From positions 1 to 64,000 of the forward strand of contig NZ_JANJZA010000001.1 of assembly GCF_026157035.1 (NCBI RefSeq): a stretch of 64,000 bases of DNA, given 5' to 3'. Positions 12,589 through 21,448 of the stretch are shown one piece after another; the stretch's first letter is position 1, and each line of letters starts with the position of its first letter. A model generated the notes under the pieces. It searched no databases and was not told the DNA's origin. It worked only from the letters and a program-made list of their open reading frames with translations. Origin of the DNA: Sphingomicrobium nitratireducens (GTDB lineage Bacteria > Pseudomonadota > Alphaproteobacteria > Sphingomonadales > Sphingomonadaceae). The position numbers and the translations under genes are program-made.

Positions 12589-13161
12589 ATGGTCCGCGTT
12601 CGCCTCCCCTACCTGCTCGTCGCCCTGCTTCTTGCCGCCGCCACCGCGGCGGTGCTGCTAGGCATGGGCCAGCCGCTGACCTGCACCTGCGGAACGATCG
12701 AGCTATGGGCGGGCGGAGCGTCGAGCCCCAAGACGAGCCAGATGATCGCCGACTGGTATGCTCCCAGCCACATGATCCACGGCTTCCTCTTCTTTGGCCT
12801 ATTCTGGCTGGTCGCGAGGAAGCGCCCGGTCGAGCATCGCTTCTTGTGGGCGGTGATGCTGGAGGGCCTGTGGGAGATCGTCGAGAATTCGCCGACGGTG
12901 CTCGAGCGCTATCGTTCGGTCACCATCGAGGTCGGCTATTATGGCGACAGCGTCGTCAACTCGATGGCCGACCTTGCCTTCATGTCGCTGGGATTCCTGC
13001 TCGCGCGCAAGTTGCCGCTGTGGGCCAGCATCGCCTTCATCGTCATCGCCGAGGTCGCGGCCGCGATCGCGATCCGCAACAACCTGTTCTTCTCGAGCCT
13101 GATGCTGATCGCGCCGCAGCAATGGGTGCTCGACTGGCAGTCGGGCGGCTCGCTCTTCTAG
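12589..13161 (+). CDS. DUF2585 (UPF0314) integral membrane protein
   Basis: A 190-residue membrane protein with about five hydrophobic helices. Between helices 1 and 2 it carries TCTCGTIELWAGGASSPKTSQMIADWY, shown here in two halves as TCTCGTIELW and KTSQMIADWY, and then SHMIHGF and GLWEIVENSP, all typical of DUF2585. The function of this alphaproteobacterial family is unknown. The start at 12589 gives a normal signal-anchor N-terminus. Confidence 0.8.
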   Translation: MVRVRLPYLLVALLLAAATAAVLLGMGQPLTCTCGTIELWAGGASSPKTSQMIADWYAPSHMIHGFLFFGLFWLVARKRPVEHRFLWAVMLEGLWEIVENSPTVLERYRSVTIEVGYYGDSVVNSMADLAFMSLGFLLARKLPLWASIAFIVIAEVAAAIAIRNNLFFSSLMLIAPQQWVLDWQSGGSLF

Positions 13162-13164
13162 CCC

Positions 13165-13695
13165 CTAGTCGGTGCGGTCGATCGCGCGGACCTGGCCTTC
13201 CAGCAGCTGGGCGCCCATCTGGGCCACAGGCCGCAGCGTGGGGCTGTCGCCCCGGCGTGCGTAGGTACGATGGAAGTCGAGCGCGTCGGGCACGAAGCCG
13301 CGCTGCTGCTGGAGATAGGTGTGGTCGAACGTCGGCGTCGAACGCAGCGAGCGCAGCATTGCCTTGTGTTCGGGAAGCAGTTCGGCGCGCGGCAACAGGT
13401 TGAGCCGCCGGCCCGCAAAGCTCAGCTGGCCCGCGATGCCGAGCGCGTTGCGGCGCTGCAATTTGGCAAGCGCGCGCACGTCGCGATCGCGCGACCGGGC
13501 GCGGGCGATATCCGCAGCCTTGACCGAATAGAGCGCAGAGGACGCTGCCACGTTGACGAACAGCGCCGCCGACAGGGTCGCACCCGACTGGCTCGCTGCC
13601 GCCTGAGGGACGATGGGAGCGGCGGGATTGCCCGGCGCGATAGAGGCCAAGAGGCCCAGCGCGACCGTCGCGCCCAGAAACTTTGCGTTTACCAA
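13165..13695 (-). CDS. DUF4142-type exported protein (paralogue 1)
   Basis: A 176-residue protein with an N-terminal secretion signal (MVNAKFLGATVALGLLASIA) and a helical DUF4142-type domain. It shares the blocks FAGRRLNLLPRAELLPEH and ALDFHRTYARRGDSPTLRP with the neighbouring 178-residue lipoprotein, so the pair arose by tandem duplication. This copy has a Sec-type signal without an obvious lipobox. DUF4142 proteins are ferritin-like periplasmic helical bundles of uncertain role, often linked to envelope stress. Confidence 0.75.
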   Translation of the reverse strand: MVNAKFLGATVALGLLASIAPGNPAAPIVPQAAASQSGATLSAALFVNVAASSALYSVKAADIARARSRDRDVRALAKLQRRNALGIAGQLSFAGRRLNLLPRAELLPEHKAMLRSLRSTPTFDHTYLQQQRGFVPDALDFHRTYARRGDSPTLRPVAQMGAQLLEGQVRAIDRTD

Positions 13696-13717
13696 GATTT
13701 CCCTACCCCCTAGTTAA

Positions 13718-13741
13718 CCGGACAGGTTCATTCCTGTCCGG
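13718..13741. repeat. Perfect 9-bp inverted repeat between the DUF4142 paralogues
   Basis: CCGGACAGG and CCTGTCCGG flank a 6-base loop, about 20 bases upstream of the 13165-13695 gene start. There is no T run on either side, so it is more likely a leader hairpin or operator than an intrinsic terminator. Confidence 0.6.
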
Positions 13742-13791
13742 CTAAATGTCCCGATTTGGGATATATCGGAGTAAGTCCCTGGTTACAACGC

Positions 13792-13820
13792 AAAAAAGCA
13801 CCGCCCTTTCGGGCAGCGCT
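13792..13820 (-). terminator. Rho-independent terminator after the fumC/DUF4142 unit
   Basis: On the minus strand a 10-bp stem AGCGCTGCCC/GGGCGGTGCT with a GAAA tetraloop (two G-T pairs) is followed by six T. It lies about 50 bases downstream of the DUF4142 lipoprotein stop, separating it from paralogue 1. Confidence 0.85.
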
Positions 13821-13867
13821 TTCCCTTCGCTCGGCGTCCCGGCGGGTGGCCGCGCCCGGCCGCTGCT

Positions 13868-14404
13868 TCAGTCGGCGTCGTCGATCGCCTCGACCTGGTT
13901 CTCGAGCAGGTCGGCGCCCAGTTCGGCAACCGGGCGCAAGGTCGGGCTCTCGCCCCGCGCGGCATAGGTGCGGTGGAGGTCGAGCACGTCGGGAACGAAC
14001 GTGCGCTGCTGCTCGATATAGGTGCGATCGAAATCGGACGCGTACTGGAGCTTGCGCAACAAGGCCTCGTGTTCGGGCAACAGTTCCGCGCTCGGCAGCA
14101 GGTTCAGGCGCCGGCCCGCAAAGCTCAGCTGGCCCGCGATCCCCATCGCGTTCTCACGCTGGAGGGTCGCCAGCGCGCGCACCTCGCTATCCGCCGATCG
14201 CGCCTCGGCCAGTTCGGCCGCCTTGACCGCGTAGAGCGCCGCCGACGAGGCGATCGCCACGAACGCGGCCGCGGTGGTCGGGCCGAGCGCCGCCGACGGC
14301 ACTGCGGTCGCGACCATCGGCGCCGGTTTCGACGAACAGCCCGCCACCATCAGCGCCAGCGCCGCGGCCGCGAGGAGCGGCCCTTTCCTCGTGAATGGCC
14401 GCAT
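13868..14404 (-). CDS. DUF4142-type lipoprotein (paralogue 2)
   Basis: A 178-residue lipoprotein (MRPFTRKGPLLAAAALALMVAGC, lipobox VAGC, Cys23) with the same helical domain as the downstream paralogue, including FAGRRLNLLPSAELLPEH and DRTYIEQQRTFVPDVLDLHR. It lies 25 bases after fumC on the same strand and is followed by a terminator, so it is probably co-transcribed with fumC. A ferritin-like periplasmic bundle is expected; no metal-ligand set is evident. Confidence 0.78.
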   Translation of the reverse strand: MRPFTRKGPLLAAAALALMVAGCSSKPAPMVATAVPSAALGPTTAAAFVAIASSAALYAVKAAELAEARSADSEVRALATLQRENAMGIAGQLSFAGRRLNLLPSAELLPEHEALLRKLQYASDFDRTYIEQQRTFVPDVLDLHRTYAARGESPTLRPVAELGADLLENQVEAIDDAD

Positions 14405-14429
14405 CCTCGTTTCTCCTGCTGCTGGGGCC

Positions 14430-15833
14430 TTAGCGGCCGATCATCTTCTCGGGCTTTACCACGCGGTCGAAGGTTTCCTCGTCGACCAGCTCGAGGTCAA
14501 GCCCGGCTTCCTTCAAGGTCATGCCCTTCTTATGAGCGTGCTTGGCGATGGTCGCCGCATTGTCGTAGCCGATCTCGGGCGCGAGCGCGGTGACCAGCAT
14601 CAGCGAGCGGTTCATCAGCTCGGCGATGCGCTCCTCGTCGGGCTCCATCCCGTCGAGACAGCGCTCGGTGAAGCTTTCCATGCCCACCGTCAGGAGGTCG
14701 ATCGAGCGGATCGCGTTGGCCCCGATCAGCGGCTTGAACACGTTCAGTTCCATGTGCCCCTGCAGCCCGCCGACCGTCACGGCCATGTGATTGCCCATCA
14801 CCTGCGCGGAGACCATGGTCAGCATCTCGCACTGTGTCGGATTGACCTTGCCCGGCATGATCGAGCTGCCCGGCTCGTTCTCCGGCAGCTTGAGTTCGCC
14901 CAGCCCGCAACGCGGTCCCGAGCCGAGCAGGCGGATGTCGTTGGCAATCTTCGACAGCGACACCGCGATCGTGTTGAGCACGCCCGACAGCTCGACCAGC
15001 GTATCGTGCGCGGCCAGTTCGGCGAACTTGTTGGGCGCCGAGGTGAAGGGCAGCTGGGTGAGGTTGGCGACTTCCTTGGCGAACTTCTCGGCAAAACCCT
15101 CGGGCGCGTTGAGCCCGGTGCCGACCGCAGTGCCGCCCTGCGCGAGACGGTAGAGGCGCGGCTGCACCGCCTTCACCCGCTCGATATTGTCGGCGATCTG
15201 CTGCGCGTAGCCCGAAAATTCCTGGCCCAGCGTCAACGGCGTCGCGTCCTGCAAGTGCGTGCGCCCGATCTTGATGATCCGGTCCCACGCCACCGCCTGC
15301 CGGTCGAGCGTCCTGTGGATGCGCTTGAGCGCCGGGATCAGGCGACGCTCGACCGCGACCGCAGCCGCAATGTGCATCGCCGTCGGAAAGGTGTCGTTCG
15401 ACGACTGGCCGCGATTGACATGGTCGTTGGGGTGCACCGGTTCCTTGCCACCGCGCCTGCCGGTCAGCGCCTCGTTGGCGCGGCCCGCGATCACCTCGTT
15501 GGCATTCATGTTCGACTGGGTGCCCGAGCCGGTCTGCCAGATGACCAGCGGGAACTGGTCGTCGAGGTCGCCGCGCGCGACTTCGCCCGCCGCCTGCTGG
15601 ATGGCTTCGGCCAGGTCGGCGTCGAGATTCTTGAGCCGCCCGTTGGTGCGCGCGGCCGCCTGCTTCACCACGCCCAGCGCATGGACGATTTCCTTGGGCA
15701 TGCGCTCGCGCGGGCCGAAGGGAAAGTTGGCGATCGAGCGCTCGGTCTGCGCGCCCCAATAGCTTTGCGCCGGCACCTCGATGGGGCCGAAACTGTCATG
15801 TTCGGTACGGGTGGGTTCGCCCACGTCATTCAC
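14430..15833 (-). CDS. fumC: Class II fumarate hydratase
   Basis: This 467-residue Fe-S-independent fumarase interconverts fumarate and L-malate in the TCA cycle as a homotetramer. It carries [13 protein letters not shown], the catalytic-histidine region [17 protein letters not shown] and the superfamily signature [13 protein letters not shown] at about residue 320. Length and motifs match FumC well. Together with acnA 3 kb away it shows TCA genes scattered in this region rather than in one operon. Confidence 0.96.
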   Translation of the reverse strand: MNDVGEPTRTEHDSFGPIEVPAQSYWGAQTERSIANFPFGPRERMPKEIVHALGVVKQAAARTNGRLKNLDADLAEAIQQAAGEVARGDLDDQFPLVIWQTGSGTQSNMNANEVIAGRANEALTGRRGGKEPVHPNDHVNRGQSSNDTFPTAMHIAAAVAVERRLIPALKRIHRTLDRQAVAWDRIIKIGRTHLQDATPLTLGQEFSGYAQQIADNIERVKAVQPRLYRLAQGGTAVGTGLNAPEGFAEKFAKEVANLTQLPFTSAPNKFAELAAHDTLVELSGVLNTIAVSLSKIANDIRLLGSGPRCGLGELKLPENEPGSSIMPGKVNPTQCEMLTMVSAQVMGNHMAVTVGGLQGHMELNVFKPLIGANAIRSIDLLTVGMESFTERCLDGMEPDEERIAELMNRSLMLVTALAPEIGYDNAATIAKHAHKKGMTLKEAGLDLELVDEETFDRVVKPEKMIGR

Positions 15834-15903
15834 TCCCGAGCCAATGGAAAAAGGATCGGCGCCCGATTAGGCGGGCGGCGCGCGCGAGTCGAGGGGGCGC
15901 TCG

Positions 15904-16392
15904 CTACTTCTTCTTGGTGAAGTCGACCGACACGACGTTCGAACCGTCCTCGATCGGTTCGGCCCGGAGCGGCTCGTCCCCGGCCTCGTCCTCGTCGTCG
16001 AACAAGTCGTCGTCATCCTCCTCGTTCGCCTGGAACTTGAGGCTGAACTCGACCGCCGGATCGACGAAATCGGTCACCGCGGCGAACGGGATGAACAGCG
16101 TCGAGGGTACGCCGCCGAAGCTGAGGCCGACCGAAAATCCGGTATCGGTCACCTTGAGGTCCCAGAAGCGGTGCTGGATGACGATGGTCATCTCTTCCGG
16201 GAAGCGCTCGGACAGGTGCTTGGGGATCTCGACCCCCGGCGCCTTTGTGCGGAAAGTGATGTAGAAATGGTGCGTGCCGGGCAGTTCGCCGGTCGCCGCG
16301 ACTTCGCTCAACACCCGCCCGACAACTGCGCGCAGCGCCTCCTGGACGATCTCGTCGTAGGGAATCAGGCTTTCGGGCGCATCGTCGGTCAT
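15904..16392 (-). CDS. sspB: ClpXP adaptor SspB (alphaproteobacterial type)
   Basis: A 162-residue adaptor that delivers ssrA-tagged and other substrates to ClpXP. The N-terminal substrate-binding domain (SLIPYDEIVQEALRAVVGRV, then HFYITFRTKAPGVEIP) is followed by an acidic flexible linker rich in Asp and Glu (about 118-145) and a C-terminal ClpX-binding tail, VVSVDFTKKK. This architecture is characteristic of SspB. The start at 16392 matches the usual N-terminus; a longer frame continues antisense to the cupin gene. Confidence 0.92.
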   Translation of the reverse strand: MTDDAPESLIPYDEIVQEALRAVVGRVLSEVAATGELPGTHHFYITFRTKAPGVEIPKHLSERFPEEMTIVIQHRFWDLKVTDTGFSVGLSFGGVPSTLFIPFAAVTDFVDPAVEFSLKFQANEEDDDDLFDDEDEAGDEPLRAEPIEDGSNVVSVDFTKKK

Positions 16393-16434
16393 GGCCTGCG
16401 GGATGAACTCCGCACCCCACGGGGTCAAGGGGCA

Positions 16435-16842
16435 ATGGACAGCGCCGCGCGATGTCGCCATGGTCGCGCGATGCGCAACGACTGGCACCGCTCCTACAAC
16501 CATTTCCGCCGCGGTCTCGATGCGACCCGCGACCCGTTCTTCGCGGGAATGGGTCACGGCAGCATGTCGGTCGAATTGTTCGAACCGCGCGGGCGCGACA
16601 TGCAGACGCCCCACCCGCAGGACGAGATCTACATCGTGCGCCAGGGCAAGGGCTGCATCGAGAAGGAAGGCGAAGTCATCGCAGTCGATGCCGGCGACGT
16701 CATCTTCATCGAGGCCGGCGCGCATCATCGCTTCGTCGAGTTCAGCGACGATTTTTCCGTCTGGGTCGTCTTCTACGGGCCCGCGGGAGGGGAAGGACAG
16801 GACCATCATGCCGATCGACGCGACGAAACCGTACGATCCTGA
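16435..16842 (+). CDS. Small cupin-domain protein
   Basis: A 135-residue single-cupin protein. The two cupin motifs are visible: TPHPQDEIYIVRQGKG (His and Glu ligands) and GDVIFIEAGAHHRFVEF. Such proteins bind a divalent metal, and their substrate varies. Start choice is uncertain: 16435 has a purine-rich AAGGGG very close, and 16471 (MRNDWHRSYN) is also plausible. Its end overlaps the start of the downstream HIT gene by 35 bases in another frame, suggesting translational coupling. Confidence 0.75.
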   Translation: MDSAARCRHGRAMRNDWHRSYNHFRRGLDATRDPFFAGMGHGSMSVELFEPRGRDMQTPHPQDEIYIVRQGKGCIEKEGEVIAVDAGDVIFIEAGAHHRFVEFSDDFSVWVVFYGPAGGEGQDHHADRRDETVRS

Positions 16843-17185
16843 CAATATCTTCGCCAAGATCCTGAAAGGCGAGATTCCCTGTTCGAAGGTCGACGAGACC
16901 GCACACAGCCTCGCTTTCCACGACATCAACCCGCTTGCCCCGATCCACATCCTCGTCATCCCCAAGGGCCATTACGTCAGCTGGGACGACTTCTCGGCGA
17001 CGGCGAGCGATGCGGAAATCCTCGATTTCACGCGTTTCGTGGGCAAGGTCGCGCGCGACAACGGGTGCGTCGAACAGGGCTACCGGATGCTCGCCAACAT
17101 CGGCAAGCGCGGCGGACAGGAGGTCCCGCATCTCCACGTCCACCTGTTCGGCGGCGCACCGCTCGGGCCGATGCTCGCACGTTAG
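16808..17185 (+). CDS. HIT-family nucleotide hydrolase/transferase
   Basis: A 125-residue histidine-triad protein of the Hint branch, with DNIFAKILKGEIPC at the N-terminus and the active-site triad HLHVHLFGG near the C-terminus. Hint proteins hydrolyse purine nucleoside phosphoramidates, including AMP-lysine. The start at 16808 gives standard length. It lies directly after, and overlaps, the cupin gene. Confidence 0.92.
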   Translation: MPIDATKPYDPDNIFAKILKGEIPCSKVDETAHSLAFHDINPLAPIHILVIPKGHYVSWDDFSATASDAEILDFTRFVGKVARDNGCVEQGYRMLANIGKRGGQEVPHLHVHLFGGAPLGPMLAR

Positions 17186-17233
17186 GGATTGAAAGCGCGC
17201 CAGAGCGCGCTAGGCTCGCCTTCTTTTCACGGT

Positions 17234-17260
17234 CGGTTCCCCGGGGGAACCGGCTTTCTT
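17234..17260 (+). terminator. Weak hairpin terminator after the HIT gene
   Basis: CGGTTCC (17234-17240) and GGAACCG (17246-17252) form a 7-bp stem with a 5-base loop followed by a T-rich TTTCTT. It lies between the HIT gene and the permease gene. Confidence 0.5.
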
Positions 17261-17276
17261 GTTAGGGGAGCCCCTC

Positions 17277-18857
17277 ATGATCCTAGGGCGCGTCAAGCCG
17301 CTGGAAGCCATCCTGGCCACCGCGGAAAAGAAATCGCTGCATCGTTCTCTCGGCGCGATCCAGCTGATGCTGTTCGGCATCGGTTGCATCATCGGAACGG
17401 GCATCTTCGTGCTGACCGCCGCGGGTGCGCAGAAGGCCGGTCCCGGCCTCATGCTCGCCTTCGTCATCGCCGGCCTCGTCTGCGTCGTCGCGGCGCTCTG
17501 CTATGCCGAGATCGCCTCGATGATCCCGGTCGCAGGCTCGGCCTACACCTACTCCTACGCGACCATGGGCGAGTTTCTCGCCTGGACGGTCGGCTGGGCG
17601 CTGATCCTCGAATATGCCATCGCCGGCGCGGCCGTCTCGGTCGGCTGGTCGGGCTATTTCGCGGGCACGATCCTCAACGAGTTTATGGGGGTCCAATTGC
17701 CCACATGGCTCGCCGGCGGCCCGCTCGCACTGGGCGGCATCGAGGGCGGGTTCATCAACCTGCCCGCCGCGATCATCGCGCTGCTCATCACCTGGCTGCT
17801 GATGATCGGCACCAGCGAGAGCGCCAAGGTCAACGCCGTGCTCGTCGCGATCAAGGTCACCGCGCTCACCGCCTTCATCGGCTTGACTCTAACCAGCGCC
17901 TATTTCGATCCCGACAAGTTCAACCCGTTCCTGCCCGCGGGCGTGTTCGGTGGTTTCGGCACCGGGGTCGGCGCGGTCGGCGCGGCGGCAACGATCTTCT
18001 TCGCCTATGTCGGTTTCGACGCGGTCTCGACTGCGGCGGAAGAGACCAAGAACCCGCAGCGCAACGTGCCCATCGGGCTCGTCGGCTCGCTATTGTTCTG
18101 CACGGTCTTCTACATCCTCGTCGCGGCGGGCGCGATCGGCACCATTGGCGGCCAGCCGATCATGGGGCCGAACGGCATTCCCTTCCCGGCGGGTTCGGAA
18201 GAACTCGCGCTGCAGTGCGCGATGCCCGAGCACGCGGCCGCGCTGGTCTGTTCGGACGAGGCGCTCGCGCACGTCCTCAGGCAGATCGGCTTCTCCGGGA
18301 TCGGCAACATGCTCGGCATCGCCGCCTTCCTCGCGCTGCCGTCGGTCATCCTGGTGCTGCTGTTTGCGCAGACCCGCATCTTCTTCGTGATGAGCCGCGA
18401 CGGCCTTCTTCCCGAAGGCCTCTCGGCGGTCCACCCGAAGTGGAAGACCCCGTACAAGGTGACGCTGATGACCGGCCTCCTTGTCGCGATCGGCGCGGCC
18501 TTCTTCCCGGTCGGGCAGCTGGCCGACATCGCCAACGCGGGCACGCTCTACGCCTTCTTGATGGTGGCGGTCGCGGTGATGCTGCTGAGGAAGCAGCGCC
18601 CCAACTTCAAGCGCGACTTCAAGACCCCGGCGATCTGGCTGATCGGCCCGGCCACCGTGTTCGGTTGCGCCTTCCTGTTCCTCAACCTGCCGTCGGCGGC
18701 GATGCTCGTCCTGCCGATCTGGTCGCTGATCGGGTTCGTGGTCTATTTCGGCTACAGCCGTCGCAACAGCCATCTCGGCAAGGGCATCGTCGAAGTGGTC
18801 GACGACGTCGCGGGCGAGGAGACGATGATCCCGATCCATCCGCCTGCGGACGAATAG
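17277..18857 (+). CDS. APC-family amino-acid permease (cationic amino acid transporter-like)
   Basis: A 526-residue inner-membrane transporter with about twelve hydrophobic helices. The first helix contains GIGCIIGTGIFVLTAAGA, the unwound substrate-binding GxGxxxGxG segment of the APC superfamily. Helix 6 (FFAYVGFDAVSTAAEETKNP) matches the CAT/YfnA group. The substrate is probably an amino acid, but its identity cannot be read from sequence. AGGGGAG lies 6 bases before the ATG at 17277, favouring it over an upstream TTG. A long stem-loop terminator follows. Confidence 0.88.
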   Translation: MILGRVKPLEAILATAEKKSLHRSLGAIQLMLFGIGCIIGTGIFVLTAAGAQKAGPGLMLAFVIAGLVCVVAALCYAEIASMIPVAGSAYTYSYATMGEFLAWTVGWALILEYAIAGAAVSVGWSGYFAGTILNEFMGVQLPTWLAGGPLALGGIEGGFINLPAAIIALLITWLLMIGTSESAKVNAVLVAIKVTALTAFIGLTLTSAYFDPDKFNPFLPAGVFGGFGTGVGAVGAAATIFFAYVGFDAVSTAAEETKNPQRNVPIGLVGSLLFCTVFYILVAAGAIGTIGGQPIMGPNGIPFPAGSEELALQCAMPEHAAALVCSDEALAHVLRQIGFSGIGNMLGIAAFLALPSVILVLLFAQTRIFFVMSRDGLLPEGLSAVHPKWKTPYKVTLMTGLLVAIGAAFFPVGQLADIANAGTLYAFLMVAVAVMLLRKQRPNFKRDFKTPAIWLIGPATVFGCAFLFLNLPSAAMLVLPIWSLIGFVVYFGYSRRNSHLGKGIVEVVDDVAGEETMIPIHPPADE

Positions 18858-18876
18858 GGACATCTGAAGCCGACAC

Positions 18877-18920
18877 GAAGAAGGGGCGGCCCGCACGCAA
18901 GCGGGTCGCCCCTTCTTCTT
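18877..18920. terminator. Bidirectional terminator between permease and PfkB-kinase genes
   Basis: An 18-bp near-perfect stem (18877-18894 with 18901-18918, one G-T pair) closes on a 6-base loop, with T-rich TTCTTTA after it on the plus strand and A-rich sequence before it. The two flanking genes converge here. Confidence 0.9.
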
Positions 18921-18936
18921 TACGACATGCGCCGGT

Positions 18937-19929
18937 TCACAGAATGGCGGACGCCAGTTCCCTGAGGTCGGCTTCGGGCCGCGCGCCGTAGTGCTGGATC
19001 ACCTCGGCCGCCGCGATCGCGCCGAGCTTGAGGCTCTGTTCGAGGTCGAGACCCTTGGCCTGGCCGGCGAGGAACCCCGCGGCGAACAGGTCGCCCGCGC
19101 CCGTGGTGTCGACCAACTGCGAGATCTTTTCGGCCGCGACGCGCGCGCGGTGACCGTCCTCGACCGCGATCGCGCCCTTCTCGGACCGCGTGACGACCAG
19201 CAGCGGCACCTTGGGTCCGATCGCTTCGACCGCTTCGTCGACATCGCCCTTCTTGGCCAGCTCGACGATCTCCGCCTCGTTGGCGAACAGGATGTCGATC
19301 TTGCCCTCCTCGATGAGCCGCAGGAAGTCGGCGCGGTGACGCGCGATGCAGAAACTGTCGGACAGGGTGAAGCTGACCTTGCGGCCCGCCGCGCGCGCGA
19401 CGTCCATCGCCTTTTCCATCGCTTCCTTTGCGTGGGGCAGGTCCCACAGGTAGCCTTCGAGATAGACGATGCCCGCATCGGCCACCGCCGCCTCGTCGAT
19501 GACGCCCGGCTGGAGCTGGTTGGCCGCGCCGAGGAACGTGTTCATCGTCCGCTGCGCGTCGGGGGTGACCAGGATCAGGCAGCGCGCGGTCGCGCCGACA
19601 TCGCCGCGCGGTTCGACTAGGAAGTCGACGCCCGACGCCTCGATGTCGTGCTTGTAGATCGCGCCGAGCTGGTCGCTGGCGACTTGCCCCGCGAACGCGG
19701 TTCGGCAGCCCAGCGCCGCGAGTCCCGCAGCGGTATTGCCCGCCGAGCCGCCCGAGATCTCGCGCCCCGGCCCCATCGCCTCGTAGAGGCTCTCCGCCTC
19801 GGCTTCGTCGATCAGCCGCATCGATCCCTTGTCGAGCCCGTGGCTCTCGAGGAACGCGTCGGTCGCGTCGGAAATCACGTCGACGATGGCATTGCCGATG
19901 GCGAGCACGTCGTAGCGGGGGTCGGTCAT
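18937..19929 (-). CDS. PfkB-family sugar/adenosine kinase
   Basis: A 330-residue ribokinase-fold kinase. The N-terminal GG motif appears in ISGGSAGNTAAGLAALG and the C-terminal catalytic signature in DTTGAGDLFAAGF (274-286), with Asp280 as the expected base. The order and N-terminus (YDVLAIGNAIVDV) resemble the adenosine-kinase branch found in alphaproteobacteria. Adenosine or another nucleoside or sugar is the likely substrate; this is inferred from family resemblance. Confidence 0.88.
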   Translation of the reverse strand: MTDPRYDVLAIGNAIVDVISDATDAFLESHGLDKGSMRLIDEAEAESLYEAMGPGREISGGSAGNTAAGLAALGCRTAFAGQVASDQLGAIYKHDIEASGVDFLVEPRGDVGATARCLILVTPDAQRTMNTFLGAANQLQPGVIDEAAVADAGIVYLEGYLWDLPHAKEAMEKAMDVARAAGRKVSFTLSDSFCIARHRADFLRLIEEGKIDILFANEAEIVELAKKGDVDEAVEAIGPKVPLLVVTRSEKGAIAVEDGHRARVAAEKISQLVDTTGAGDLFAAGFLAGQAKGLDLEQSLKLGAIAAAEVIQHYGARPEADLRELASAIL

Positions 19930-20043
19930 GAAGGTCGGTCCGGTGTCAGGAGAAGCGTGAATTGCGATAAAGCGCGCGCCCTAGCCGCCGGACGGCGAAG
20001 GAGCAAGCTTGCGCCGCGCCGCGCGCCGCGCCATCCCCTTGGC

Positions 20044-20391
20044 ATGCGCCGCCTTCTCCTCGCCCTGCCGCTCGCCCTTGCCGCCTGTGCCGGCCCCGCC
20101 GAACGCCCGACCTCGCCGCCCCCGCCTGCCCCACCGCAGGTCCAGCGGGGCGGCGCGCTGATCGGGCTGACCGCAGGCACCGTGCTCCAGCGCTTCGGCC
20201 AGCCCGAACTCACCATCCGCGAAGGCGACGGGCTCAAGCTCCAATATCGCGGCGCGTGCGTGCTCGACGTCTACCTCTATCCCGGCCAGGGCGGCCGCGA
20301 GGCGACCGTGCGCCATGTCGATGCGCGCGACGTCTATGGCCGCGACGTCGACCGCGAGACCTGCGCCCTGTCGCTCGACCGCGCGCTCTAG
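20044..20391 (+). CDS. Small putative lipoprotein, unknown function
   Basis: A 115-residue protein with lipoprotein signal MRRLLLALPLALAAC (Cys15), a proline-rich linker (PPPPAPPQVQ) and a compact domain (LIGLTAGTVLQRFGQPELTIRE, here LIGLTAGTVLQRFGQP, then LQYRGACVLDVYLYPG). The domain resembles SmpA/OmlA-like small outer-membrane lipoproteins in which a G-x-t-x-x-x-v-x-x-x-F/LG-x-P segment recurs. Its stop shares a CTAG with the convergent queG stop. Two cysteines (residues near 77 and 110) could pair. Confidence 0.75.
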   Translation: MRRLLLALPLALAACAGPAERPTSPPPPAPPQVQRGGALIGLTAGTVLQRFGQPELTIREGDGLKLQYRGACVLDVYLYPGQGGREATVRHVDARDVYGRDVDRETCALSLDRAL

Positions 20392-21419
20392 GCCAGCCGC
20401 TCCATCGCCCAGCGCGCCGCCTCGGCGACGACCGGGTCGGGATCCTCGAGGTGCGGCGCGACATGGGCGCGCATTGCCGCATCGCCGCTATTGCCGGCCG
20501 CGATCAGGCAGTTCCTGACCATCCGGTCGCGCCCGATCCGCTTGATCGGCGAGCCCGAGAATTTCGCCCGGAACGCCGCATCGTCGAGCGCCAGCAACTC
20601 CGCCAGCCTGGGCGCGACGAGGTCTTCGCGCGGCAGGAATTTCGCGTTGGCCTGCGCGGCCTTCGCAAACGAATTCCACGGGCACACGGCAAGGCAGTCG
20701 TCGCACCCGTAGATGCGATTGCCCATCGCCGCGCGATATTGCTCCGGGATCGGCCCGTGCAGCTCGATCGTCAGGTAGGAGATGCAGGCGCGCGCATCGA
20801 TCCGCCCGGGCGCGGTGATCGCGCCGGTCGGGCACGCCTCGATACAGCGCGTGCAGCTCCCGCAATGCTCGCTCGCCGGCACGTCGGGCTCCAACTCCAT
20901 GTCGGTGTAGATGACGCCGAGGAACAGCCAGTTGCCGTGGGTGCGGTTGAGCAAGTTCGTATGCTTGCCCTGCCAGCCGATCCCCGCCGCCGCCGACAGC
21001 GGCTTTTCCATCACCGGCGCGGTATCGACGAACACCTTCAACTGGCACTTGGCTTCCTCGGCCAGCCAGCGCCCCATCGCCTTGAGCTTCTTCTTGACGA
21101 CGTCGTGATAGTCGCGCCCCTGCGCGTAGACCGAGATGCGCCCCACATCCCCCTCGCCTGCCAGCCGCAACGGGTCCTCGGCCGGCGCATAGCTCATCGC
21201 CAGCGCGATCACCGATTTCGCCTCCGGCCAGAGGCCCTGCGGGTGCGCGCGCTGCTCCTTGCGCCCCTCCATCCAGCCCATCTCGCCATGCCGTCCCTCG
21301 GCGAGCCATTCGTAGAGGTCCTCGCCCGCCCCTACCGCTGCGTCTGCGCGCGCGAACCCGCAGGCGCAAAAGCCCAGTTCCTCGGCTTTTCGGCGAATGG
21401 CGGTCTCTAGGCTTGTCAT
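20388..21419 (-). CDS. queG: Epoxyqueuosine reductase
   Basis: A 343-residue cobalamin- and Fe-S-dependent enzyme for the last step of queuosine synthesis in tRNA. It has two 4Fe-4S binding motifs, CGSCTRCIEACPTGA and CDDCLAVCPWN. The N-terminal domain carries AEELGFCACGFARAD, and the C-terminal HEAT-like segment ends the protein. The ATG at 21419 has a GGAG site, so it is preferred over an upstream TTG at 21440. Confidence 0.93.
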   Translation of the reverse strand: MTSLETAIRRKAEELGFCACGFARADAAVGAGEDLYEWLAEGRHGEMGWMEGRKEQRAHPQGLWPEAKSVIALAMSYAPAEDPLRLAGEGDVGRISVYAQGRDYHDVVKKKLKAMGRWLAEEAKCQLKVFVDTAPVMEKPLSAAAGIGWQGKHTNLLNRTHGNWLFLGVIYTDMELEPDVPASEHCGSCTRCIEACPTGAITAPGRIDARACISYLTIELHGPIPEQYRAAMGNRIYGCDDCLAVCPWNSFAKAAQANAKFLPREDLVAPRLAELLALDDAAFRAKFSGSPIKRIGRDRMVRNCLIAAGNSGDAAMRAHVAPHLEDPDPVVAEAARWAMERLA

Positions 21420-21448
21420 CTCGGCTCCAGCCTCTACCAAATTGGCCC

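Noticed and set aside
14274-15920. A 548-codon plus-strand frame opposite fumC
   Set aside because: It has no domain content and overlaps a complete fumarase and lipoprotein gene on the other strand.
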